Source: Ruminococcus sp. NK3A76 (GTDB lineage: Bacteria; Bacillota; Clostridia; Oscillospirales; Ruminococcaceae). Taken from it: a stretch of 64,000 bases of DNA. This document shows positions 31,474 to 38,367 of the stretch, one piece after another. The stretch lies in contig NZ_JMMA01000002.1 in the NCBI RefSeq assembly GCF_000686125.1, positions 186,001-250,000 of the forward strand. The letters are read 5' to 3'. Made by a program: the position numbers and the translations under genes. Under the pieces are notes generated by a model that was given only the letters and a program-made list of their open reading frames with translations, did no database searches and had not been told where the DNA came from. The stretch's first letter is position 1; each line of letters opens with the position of its first letter.

Positions 31474-32469
31474 TCACTTATTCTCCGCCAGCGCTTTATC
31501 CCTGAAAGCCTTGATAACAGCTTCCTGTTCCTCGATCGTATGAGCCAGCTCCGCAACAGGCAATCCAAATTCAACACATTCTGCCAGCTTGCTGTCAACG
31601 ACAGACTTGCATTTCTTTTTCAGATCATCAAACTCGTCCATGACGTATGGGCTGACTTTGGCTATCCTCAAATCTTTTTTCTTGTTTCTGACATAGGCGG
31701 TGTAATTATCCATGTCACGGGTGTAGTCACTGTTTTTACGTTTCTCCCTTATCATCTGATTTTTCAGCCTTTTATTTTCAGCAAGACATTCTTCACGTTC
31801 ACAACACACAGCTTCTTCCGTTCCGAGAAAATGGCGGTGACAGAACCTGCACTCGCATACTTTTAGCCCCGCATTGAACACTGCGAAACTGAATTCATAG
31901 AAGAAAGTGAGCAGAGGCTTATCGGCAACACGATACACTATGTTTGTATTTTCGGTGCGAATGACAGCAAGCTGCGATCTCGGAGTGGCAACAAGTATTT
32001 CGCCCGTAGCCGAGTAGTCAAAATTACGCTCATCGTTCATAGCCTGCAATATCTCGTCAAATTGCTTTTGAAGCTCGGCTCTTGCCGTTTCCACCAGCTT
32101 TTTATGGTTGAATCTCTCCTTAACATAGTCCTTCGGCATCAGGATAGGCTCACCGATGTTCATATAAGCTACCGTAAGCAGATTACTGTAATACTTGAAA
32201 AATACGTTGTCACTGTTTTGGATAACAGCAGACCCGACATTTTTTACAAGCTCCTGAACCTTGATACGCTCATTCAGACCGCTCATCATAGTGATACGGA
32301 GATTTTCAAAAATCTCGCTGCGGTTGTTGCGAAAATCCTCAAGCTGAGACAGTATCTCATCAAACGTATAGACCTTTTCTTTTTCAGAAGCCGACAGAAG
32401 TTCATTCTTATTGATAGACCACACGATACTCACGGTGTGGTCTTTTTCATTTATACGGTATAACAGCAT
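31474..32469 (-). CDS. DUF6076-like protein with a four-Cys cluster
   Basis: 331 residues from the ATG at 32469 (site AAAGGAGAGG). The N-terminal 210 residues are unrecognised; a zinc-ribbon-like cluster CECRFCHRHFLGTEEAVCCE then CLAENKRLKN follows, then a basic helical tail. I recall this architecture as DUF6076, common in Clostridia genomic islands, function unknown. It is transcribed away from the DUF3987 gene; an inverted operator-like repeat lies between them. Confidence 0.55.
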   Translation of the reverse strand: MLLYRINEKDHTVSIVWSINKNELLSASEKEKVYTFDEILSQLEDFRNNRSEIFENLRITMMSGLNERIKVQELVKNVGSAVIQNSDNVFFKYYSNLLTVAYMNIGEPILMPKDYVKERFNHKKLVETARAELQKQFDEILQAMNDERNFDYSATGEILVATPRSQLAVIRTENTNIVYRVADKPLLTFFYEFSFAVFNAGLKVCECRFCHRHFLGTEEAVCCEREECLAENKRLKNQMIREKRKNSDYTRDMDNYTAYVRNKKKDLRIAKVSPYVMDEFDDLKKKCKSVVDSKLAECVEFGLPVAELAHTIEEQEAVIKAFRDKALAENK

Positions 32470-32503
32470 ATTCCAACCTCTCCTTTGATACGAAAACTTG
32501 TTT

Positions 32504-32600
32504 ATTCGTATATACTGATTATACGCTTGATACGGTATCTTGTCAAGGATTTTTGCGTATTTTTTCAAAATTCACCGTATATTTTACAGTATATACGAAT
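32504..32600. promoter_or_regulatory. Operator-like inverted repeat between divergent genes
   Basis: ATTCGTATATACTG (32504-32517) and CAGTATATACGAAT (32587-32600) are a perfect 14-bp inverted pair, 69 bases apart, upstream of the DUF6076-like gene. TGGTACAAT at about 32627-32635 is a plausible -10 for the rightward gene. A dimeric regulator could bind both half-sites by looping. Confidence 0.5.
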
Positions 32601-32747
32601 TTCATTTGCTTTATTATCGTTTCGTATGGTACAATGTTCATGTCAGCAAGAGAAAGACAGCTGACAGCGGAACAACATACTTCATGCTGACCGCAACAAT
32701 TATAAAGCGCTTTATAAAATATCAAACGAAAGGACGATGATTTATCG

Positions 32748-34208
32748 TTGAACAATGAAACACAGTGGGCAACACCCACACCCTTACGTCCCGACGGAAC
32801 AAACCTCCTGCCGTTCCCTGTGAACGCTTTGCCACCTATTATTGGTGACATGGCTGACGCAATTGCGACAACCACCTCAACGGACGTTGCAATGGCAGGG
32901 ATTTCAATACTCTCGGCGGTGAGCTACTGCTTTTCGGGAGTTTACAGAATGTCCGCTAAGCGTGACCACACCGAACCGCTTGTGCTTTACTCTCTCACCG
33001 TGGCAGAACCCAGTTTCAAGAAATCGCCTGTTATTTCTTTGGTGAAGCGTCCTTACGCCACATTCGCCCATGACTGGAACGAGAGCAACAAGCAGGACAT
33101 TTTCAAGTCGCAGGCTGAACGCAAGCTGTTGCAGAGCAAGCTGGAAGCCCTTGAAAAGAAGAAAGACGTTACCGCAGAGGAGATAGCAAAGCTGCAAACA
33201 GAGCTGAGCAACATTCCGCCCAGCAACTTCCGTAGGATAGCCGTGGACGATGTTACCCCCGAATCCCTTGTGAACCTGCTTGAAGAAAATGGCACTCTGC
33301 TGATGATCTCCGATGAAGCCGGAATGCTCGGCAATTTCAGCGGACGCTATTCCAACAATGTCCCCAACATTGACCTGCTGTTGAAGTGCTGGAACGGTGA
33401 AACGTTCATCAGCGACCGAGCAACAAGGTCGAGTATCGTGCTGAAAAAGCCCTATATGAGCATCTGCCTTGCCTGCCAGCCCTATGTTTTTGACAGCATG
33501 ATAAACAACACGGCGTTCCGTGGAAGCGGTCTTATCGCACGTTTTCTCTACTGCTTCCCGAAAAGCAATATCGGCACACGCAAGTATGACACGCAGGCTG
33601 TCTCCGAAGCGGTGACTGTGAACTACAAAAATTTGGTCTACAAGCTGTTGCAGGACAAGTTCACTTTTCACAGCGATATGGAGAAATATCTCCATTTTGA
33701 CAGCAAGGCTTACAGCGAGTTCGTTGACTACTACAACAACTACATAGAGCCTCAGCTTGTCACGGACATGGCGTTTTGCAAGGATTGGGGCGGCAAGTAT
33801 CACGGACTTATCCTGCGTTTGTGCGGTATAATTCACTGCATCAAGTGTGCGCTGAATGGCTGTGATCCTGTTGAAGTTCGTGTCAATCTGGACACCTTTT
33901 GCAACGCCATTGAGATAGGCGAGTATTTCCGTGAACAGGCGATATACGCATACAGTTTGGGCGACACTGATTTCGCAACCGTCAAAGCCGAGAGGGTACT
34001 TGCCAAGATACGTTCAAAGCATATTCAGCAGATAAGGCAGAATGACCTTTACAAGCTGTGCAGATGTACACTTTTCAAGAATGCCGCCGACTTCGCTGAA
34101 ACTGTGGAGATGTTGGAGGAATACAACTATATCGTCCGCACCACGAGCAAGGGAACGAACAACAAAACAATGATTGACGTGATCGTCAACCCGAACATTT
34201 ACAGATGA
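32748..34208 (+). CDS. DUF3987-family protein (primase/helicase-associated)
   Basis: 486 residues with the DUF3987 hallmarks: FPVNALPPIIGDMADAIA, IAVDDVTPESLVNLLEENG, ISDEAGMLGNFSGRYSN, CLACQPYVFDSM and GSGLIARFLYCFP, plus a helical C-terminus. Such proteins are often linked to primase or replicative helicase functions in phages and integrative elements; a canonical Walker A is not evident here, so activity is uncertain. It begins at a TTG, MNNETQWATPTPLRPDG, with AAAGGA 13 bases upstream. It precedes xis and the mobilization genes. Confidence 0.75.
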   Translation: MNNETQWATPTPLRPDGTNLLPFPVNALPPIIGDMADAIATTTSTDVAMAGISILSAVSYCFSGVYRMSAKRDHTEPLVLYSLTVAEPSFKKSPVISLVKRPYATFAHDWNESNKQDIFKSQAERKLLQSKLEALEKKKDVTAEEIAKLQTELSNIPPSNFRRIAVDDVTPESLVNLLEENGTLLMISDEAGMLGNFSGRYSNNVPNIDLLLKCWNGETFISDRATRSSIVLKKPYMSICLACQPYVFDSMINNTAFRGSGLIARFLYCFPKSNIGTRKYDTQAVSEAVTVNYKNLVYKLLQDKFTFHSDMEKYLHFDSKAYSEFVDYYNNYIEPQLVTDMAFCKDWGGKYHGLILRLCGIIHCIKCALNGCDPVEVRVNLDTFCNAIEIGEYFREQAIYAYSLGDTDFATVKAERVLAKIRSKHIQQIRQNDLYKLCRCTLFKNAADFAETVEMLEEYNYIVRTTSKGTNNKTMIDVIVNPNIYR

Positions 34209-34225
34209 TGAAATCTGTACTTTCC

Positions 34226-34256
34226 GCATTTTGCACACTTTGTACTTGCAAAATGC
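34226..34256 (+). terminator. Inverted repeat between DUF3987 gene and xis
   Basis: GCATTTTGC (34226-34234) and GCAAAATGC (34248-34256), 13-base loop, no T run. It could be an operator for xis or an attenuator. Confidence 0.35.
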
Positions 34257-34311
34257 TCAAAATGTCCAAAGTTCATAAAACACAAACCATAGAAAAAGAG
34301 AGGTTTACACT

Positions 34312-34608
34312 ATGACTACAACAGAAAAGAAAGCTATCGTAGACAACATTCTGGAGCTGCTTATTCAGCTCACCGAGGACGGAGAGAACTCCGCTCCGCA
34401 GACCACCAAAGCACCGACCACCGACAAGGTCGAGATGCTGACTATCAAGGAGAGTGCCGCCCTCATCAGCGGACTTTCCGAACACACCGTCCGCCAGCTT
34501 GTGAAGCAGGGCAAGGTGAAGTCTGTTCGTACCGGCGAGGGCAGGAATGGAAAAATCCTTGTGAACAAGGCTGACCTGATCGCCTATTTCAACGGGAAGG
34601 GGGTGTGA
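34312..34608 (+). CDS. xis: Excisionase-like helix-turn-helix protein
   Basis: 98 residues, homologue of 21492-21785; MLTIKESAALISGLSEHTVR then QLVKQGKVKSVRTGEGRNGK and ILVNKADLIAYF form the Xis/MerR-type winged helix. The strong ribosome site GAGAGG precedes the ATG. It probably controls integration and excision of element 2, with the integrase at 36606. Confidence 0.75.
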   Translation: MTTTEKKAIVDNILELLIQLTEDGENSAPQTTKAPTTDKVEMLTIKESAALISGLSEHTVRQLVKQGKVKSVRTGEGRNGKILVNKADLIAYFNGKGV

Positions 34609-34612
34609 AAAA

Positions 34613-34795
34613 ATGGTCGATATGGAAAAGGTAAAAGCGTTGACTTCTATCCTTGAAGAAAGAAGCGGACTTGAAGTGCGTGAAGCACTGGTTCGTTACT
34701 ATGATTTTTTGACGGACGATGAAGCTTGGGACTATGATACTGAGCTGGGTTTTCTTCTCAATAAATTCAATATTGAGGTGGACATTCCATTCTGA
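34613..34795 (+). CDS. Small acidic protein following xis
   Basis: 60 residues, 4 bases after the xis stop, with GGGGGTG as ribosome site. Acidic and helical (KALTSILEERSGLEVREALV, DDEAWDYDTELGFLL). Not recognised. Coupling to xis suggests a regulatory or accessory role in the element. Confidence 0.5.
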   Translation: MVDMEKVKALTSILEERSGLEVREALVRYYDFLTDDEAWDYDTELGFLLNKFNIEVDIPF

Positions 34796-34797
34796 TT

Positions 34798-35110
34798 TTT
34801 GCGATTTTTATGATCGCATTTTGGAATTTTTGTAATGCGTTTTCTGCATTACTGTGTCCACATTTTCGGCTGCTTTGTTAGCCGTCTTAGCCTCGCAGAG
34901 CGCAATAGATACTTCTGATAGACGGTCGCTCGGCTGTCGGAAGTGTCTTTGCGTTACTCTTGCCAAGAGTAACAGAAGCAAATTCGGCTCATGCCGAATT
35001 TTTCGGTGCTGCGCACCGCTTGCCTGCTGTGCAGGCTTCGATATATATGCCGCTCCGTCGGCAGTTGGCGAATAGCCTTTTACCGCTGTGCGGTATCAAA
35101 ATTTTAGGAG
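34798..35110 (+). other. Hairpin-rich region, putative oriT of element 2
   Basis: A row of short perfect hairpins: GCGAT...ATCGC, GTAATGC...GCATTAC, ATTCGGC-TCAT-GCCGAAT, GGTG-CTGC-GCACC, GCCTGC-TGT-GCAGGC and ACCGC-TGT-GCGGT. It directly precedes the MobV relaxase gene, where MobV systems have their origin. It shares nothing with the oriT-like region of element 1. Confidence 0.45.
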
Positions 35111-36492
35111 ATGATATTATCGTAAAAAGAACCCTGAGCGGCTGTATCGGCAAGGGTGATCTGAACCACAACAACCGCTCGATAATCACGGCGAACGTAG
35201 ATAAAGAAAAGATCGCCGATGACATAATAATTTGTCAGCGTTCATTGAAAAAATTATACCATGAACTTTTCGATGAAGCGCTTGAAGAATTCAACGCAAA
35301 ACAGACAAGGCGTGACAGGAAGATTGCAAACTATCAGGAACATATCCGTCACAGCCGACAGGAGAAAGAATTCTATGAAGTTCTGTTCCAGGTCGGCAAC
35401 CGTGATGATACGGGTGTGGACTCCGAAATGTGCAAGGAAGCGGCGGCTGTTCTGGAAGAATATGCCCGTTCATTTGAGGAGAGAAATCCCAATTTGAAGC
35501 TGTTCAATGCCGTGATACACATGGACGAAAGCACGCCCCACCTGCACCTTGACTTTGTGCCTGTGACCGATGAGAAAAGAAAGAACGGTCTGCGTGTCCG
35601 CAACTCGCTGACGGGTGCTTTACGTCAGCAGGGCTGCGAGAGCAAGGGCATCGGCAGGACGATCACGATAGACTGGCTCGAACAAGAGAAGGCTCACATC
35701 GGTCAGCTGATGCTGGAACGTGGCATCGAATGGGTGAAGCTGGAAGAAGCGAAAGAGGGTCTGCCGCTGAAAGAATTCAAGCTGAAAAAACGTCAGGAGG
35801 AACTTGACGCTGCCGACAAGCTGATAGATATGAAGCTGTCTGAACTGAGTGCTGTGGAGGACAAAGTGCGGTCGGCTGAAAGCACGCTTGCAGTCACAAA
35901 GAAAGATATTTCCGAAAGCGAGGAAAAGCTTTCCTCGGTGACAGCAGAAACCGAAAAGGCAGATGCCAAGCTGTCACAAAAGATCGAGCAGGTCAACAAG
36001 GCATTGACCTATCTTCCCGATATGGAGAAAAACTTTGATGATGAACACGAATATCTTGTAGCCGTTTCGGAACTCGACAAACTGCTGAAAAGCGGTATGT
36101 CAATACTCAGGAACAAGGATTCTATCCTCAGTTGGATAGATACTTTGAAGAGCCTCACGAAAACGGCTATGGAGAAGCAGCGCAAAGCAGACCGCACCAT
36201 TTTCAGCCTGCACAAGCGTGGTGATGAGTTTATCGCCGAGCGAGATGAAGCCCGAGCGGAACTGAATGCTGTCAGAAAAGAAAATTCGGGGCTTTCTTCC
36301 GAGCTGAAAACGGTCAAGTCCGAAAACAGGAGATACAGCGAGGTGTATTCAATGCTTGAAAGGATAGCACCCGATATTCTCGGACAGGCGAAAACGTTGG
36401 TGCAGGAAGAAAAAGAACAGCGTCAGCGAGAGCAGGCACAACAGTTAGAATACCGGTCCACTAAAAAGAAAAAATCGTGGGGACTGGAATAA
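35047..36492 (+). CDS. MobV-family relaxase (Mob/Pre)
   Basis: MobV relaxase with HNNRSIITANVDKEK near the start and the metal motif HMDESTPHLHLDFVPV (three His), followed by a long coiled-coil tail rich in Glu and Lys (about 250-480). It nicks oriT for mobilization. The start is unclear: relatives begin just before DIIVKRTLSGCIGKG, where no ATG is in frame; an ATT at 35116 lies 5 bases after AGGAG, while the nearest in-frame ATG is 35047 and has no good ribosome site. I give the ATG but suspect the ATT. Confidence 0.85.
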   Translation: MPLRRQLANSLLPLCGIKILGDDIIVKRTLSGCIGKGDLNHNNRSIITANVDKEKIADDIIICQRSLKKLYHELFDEALEEFNAKQTRRDRKIANYQEHIRHSRQEKEFYEVLFQVGNRDDTGVDSEMCKEAAAVLEEYARSFEERNPNLKLFNAVIHMDESTPHLHLDFVPVTDEKRKNGLRVRNSLTGALRQQGCESKGIGRTITIDWLEQEKAHIGQLMLERGIEWVKLEEAKEGLPLKEFKLKKRQEELDAADKLIDMKLSELSAVEDKVRSAESTLAVTKKDISESEEKLSSVTAETEKADAKLSQKIEQVNKALTYLPDMEKNFDDEHEYLVAVSELDKLLKSGMSILRNKDSILSWIDTLKSLTKTAMEKQRKADRTIFSLHKRGDEFIAERDEARAELNAVRKENSGLSSELKTVKSENRRYSEVYSMLERIAPDILGQAKTLVQEEKEQRQREQAQQLEYRSTKKKKSWGLE

Positions 36493-36530
36493 CGCAAGAT
36501 AGAACAAGAGAAAAAATGTTACAGCGCACC

Positions 36531-36559
36531 TTGACAATGCCGATATATTGCGCTACAAT
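36531..36559 (+). promoter_or_regulatory. Sigma-A promoter of the element 2 integrase
   Basis: TTGACA (36531-36536), 17 bases, TACAAT (36554-36559). AGCGCA (36524-36529) and TGCGCT (36549-36554) form an inverted repeat straddling the -35 box and spacer, similar in concept to the operator over the element A integrase promoter. Confidence 0.75.
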
Positions 36560-36605
36560 AGGTATTGAAAAGGTACGCTGTGATATTACCGAGGAGGTAC
36601 ATATT

Positions 36606-37796
36606 ATGGCAACTATACAGAAACGTGGCGACAGCTACTCTATCAGGGTGAGCTGTGGCTACGACAGCAAAGGCAAGCAGGTGATCCAGTCCATGACTTG
36701 GAAGCCTGAGCCGAAAATGACAGCAAAGCAGATCGAGAAAGAGCTGAACCGTCAGGCGGTCATGTTTGAGGAAGCCTGCAACAAGGGCTATCAGAGCAAG
36801 GCTATCAAGTTTGAGGTTTTCGCAGAACAGTGGTTTGAAGAATACGCACGTCCGAACCTCAGAAATACCACATATGAACGAATGCTCCAACTCCGCAAGA
36901 GAGTGTATGCCGCTATCGGTCATCTCCGAATGGACAAGATCACTCCGAGACAAATTCAGGCTTTCGTGAACTCGCTTTCAAAGGACGGTGCAAACGAGCG
37001 CACAGGCAAGCCACTCGCCCCTAAGACGATAAGGCATAACCTTAGCTTCGTGTCCGATGTGTTCGCCTACGCCGTGAAAATGGGCGTGGTCAGCGACAAT
37101 CCCTGCGCAAAGGTCACGCTGCCGAAGAACGAGCAGACTGAAAAGAAAATCTATACTCCCGAACAGGTACAGAGATTTCTTTCTCTGCTGAACGATGAAC
37201 CCTTGAAGTACCGCACTTTCTTCAACCTGATGATCTACAGCGGTTTCCGCCGTGGCGAGATGCTGGGACTTGAATGGAAAGATGTGGATTTTGAGAACAA
37301 CATCATCAGTGTCCGCCGTACAAGCAACTATACGGCAAAGAAAGGCGTTTACACCGACACCACCAAAACACGCAAGTCCCAGAGAACGCTGAAATTTCCG
37401 CAGGAGATCATGGATATGCTCAAAGAGTATAAGGCGGAACAGGACGAGCAGGCGCTCAAATGCGGTGACAAGTGGGTGGAGACAGACCGTCTGTATGTCA
37501 AGTGGAATGGTGAACCTATGCAGAACGGCACTCCTTACTTCTGGCTCGGTGAGTTTTGTGAGAAGCACGACCTTCCGTTCTACGGCTTGCACAGCTTCCG
37601 ACACTTGTTCGCATCGCTTCTTGTCAATCAGGGAGTGGACATCGTGACCGTTTCGGGAGCGTTAGGGCACTCGACAGTTTCTACAACAAGTAATATCTAC
37701 TGTCATATGTTGGAAGAATCCAGAGCGAAAGTCTCCGATGCCGTCAGTTCGGCACTCGATTTCTCAGGCAAGAAAAAAGAGCCGAAGGGTGCTTGA
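36606..37796 (+). CDS. int: Tyrosine integrase of element 2
   Basis: 396 residues from the ATG at 36606 (site GAGGAGG). Arm-binding N-terminus MATIQKRGDSYSIRVSCGYD, core-binding domain, and catalytic residues in SGFRRGEMLGLEW, HSFRHLFAS and LGHSTVSTTSNIYCH (Tyr nucleophile). Clearly related to the element 1 integrase, consistent with both using the same tRNA core, while the arm repeats of the two elements differ, as would be expected if their N-terminal domains read different arm sites. It ends 30 bases before the arm repeats. Confidence 0.95.
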   Translation: MATIQKRGDSYSIRVSCGYDSKGKQVIQSMTWKPEPKMTAKQIEKELNRQAVMFEEACNKGYQSKAIKFEVFAEQWFEEYARPNLRNTTYERMLQLRKRVYAAIGHLRMDKITPRQIQAFVNSLSKDGANERTGKPLAPKTIRHNLSFVSDVFAYAVKMGVVSDNPCAKVTLPKNEQTEKKIYTPEQVQRFLSLLNDEPLKYRTFFNLMIYSGFRRGEMLGLEWKDVDFENNIISVRRTSNYTAKKGVYTDTTKTRKSQRTLKFPQEIMDMLKEYKAEQDEQALKCGDKWVETDRLYVKWNGEPMQNGTPYFWLGEFCEKHDLPFYGLHSFRHLFASLLVNQGVDIVTVSGALGHSTVSTTSNIYCHMLEESRAKVSDAVSSALDFSGKKKEPKGA

Positions 37797-37826
37797 TCCA
37801 CGGCTCAAACCTCCGCATTTTCAAAA

Positions 37827-37848
37827 TAAAGAACAGATAAAGAACAAG
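37827..37848 (+). repeat. Arm-type tandem repeats, element 2 right end
   Basis: TAAAGAACAGA and TAAAGAACAAG, matching the left-end pair of element 2 (25007-25028) and the element 0 scar (7517-7538). Confidence 0.7.
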
Positions 37849-37873
37849 GCGGATTTTCACTATAAAAGAAAAA

Positions 37874-37905
37874 CTCGGAAACGGCGATATTACGCTGTTT
37901 CCGAG
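37874..37905 (+). terminator. att-proximal hairpin, copy 3
   Basis: CTCGGAAAC (37874-37882) pairs with GTTTCCGAG (37897-37905), 9 bases before the tRNA end. Same as copies at 7564 and 24825. Confidence 0.55.
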
Positions 37906-37914
37906 CATATGGTT

Positions 37915-37989
37915 TGGTGACCCGTACGGGATTTGAACCCATGATGCCGCCGTGAAAGGGCGGAGTCTTAACCACTTGACCAACGGGCC
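37915..37989 (-). tRNA. tRNA-Glu (anticodon TTC); integration target
   Basis: 75 bases on the minus strand with CCA encoded. Acceptor GGCCCGT pairs with ACGGGTC, anticodon loop has TTC, T arm GGGTTCAAATCCC. Its 3' end (37915-37933) is the att core copied at 24867 and 7605, so this is the intact attachment gene kept functional by the element end. Confidence 0.95.
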
Positions 37990-38007
37990 ATAATTTATGG
38001 GGCTAAA

Positions 38008-38084
38008 TGGTAGCGGCAACTGGATTTGAACCGGTGACACCCTGGGTATGAACCAAGTGCTCTAGCCAACTGAGCTATGCCGCC
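38008..38084 (-). tRNA. tRNA-Met (anticodon CAT, elongator type)
   Basis: 77 bases with CCA. Acceptor GGCGGCA/TGCCGCT, anticodon loop TTCATAC, T arm CCGGTTCAAATCC. The first pair is G-U, and the body resembles Firmicutes elongator tRNA-Met. TTATGGGGC (37992-38000) and GCCCCATAA (38091-38099) flank the gene as an inverted repeat that would extend the acceptor stem in the precursor. Confidence 0.93.
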
Positions 38085-38230
38085 ATTTATGCCCCATAAA
38101 CGACTATATTATTATACACTGAATTCCCCGATTTGTCAAGCCTTTTTTGAAGATCGGGCGATTTTTTTTATTTTTGTAGGAACGCCTAAAATATCGCCGA
38201 AAATTTCGGCAGCTGATTGTGCATTTTGGC

Positions 38231-38259
38231 TTGAAAAACGTCCGAAAATGTGATATAAT
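38231..38259 (+). promoter_or_regulatory. Sigma-A promoter of the rubredoxin gene
   Basis: TTGAAA (38231-38236), 17 bases, TATAAT (38254-38259). Confidence 0.75.
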
Positions 38260-38293
38260 AATTAAAATCATTAATGACTGGGGAATAATTCAT

Positions 38294-38337
38294 AAGATCT
38301 GCAGGGAATTTGCTCCCAATGAGAGCCTGCTGATCTT
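38294..38337 (+). promoter_or_regulatory. Leader stem-loop before the rubredoxin gene
   Basis: AAGATC-T-GCAGG (38294-38305) pairs with CCTGC-T-GATCTT (38326-38337) with one T-T mismatch and a 20-base loop, within the roughly 100-base leader. No T run, so not a plain terminator; no riboswitch class recognised. Confidence 0.4.
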
Positions 38338-38367
38338 GTAACGACTAAAAGAAAAGAGGTAATAACT

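Noticed and set aside
32904-33836. Long minus-strand frame (310 codons) opposite the DUF3987 gene
   Set aside because: Antisense shadow of a well-supported gene; composition and lack of motifs do not fit a protein.
34960-35046. Upstream extension of the MobV relaxase frame
   Set aside because: This stretch is made of short hairpins, has no family similarity and is more likely the transfer-origin region.
36477-36605. Upstream extension of the element 2 integrase
   Set aside because: It overlaps the relaxase end and contains the integrase promoter; the ATG at 36606 with GAGGAGG matches the other integrases.
38294-38337. Possible riboswitch before the rubredoxin gene
   Set aside because: A single stem-loop without a recognisable aptamer core; kept only as a leader hairpin.
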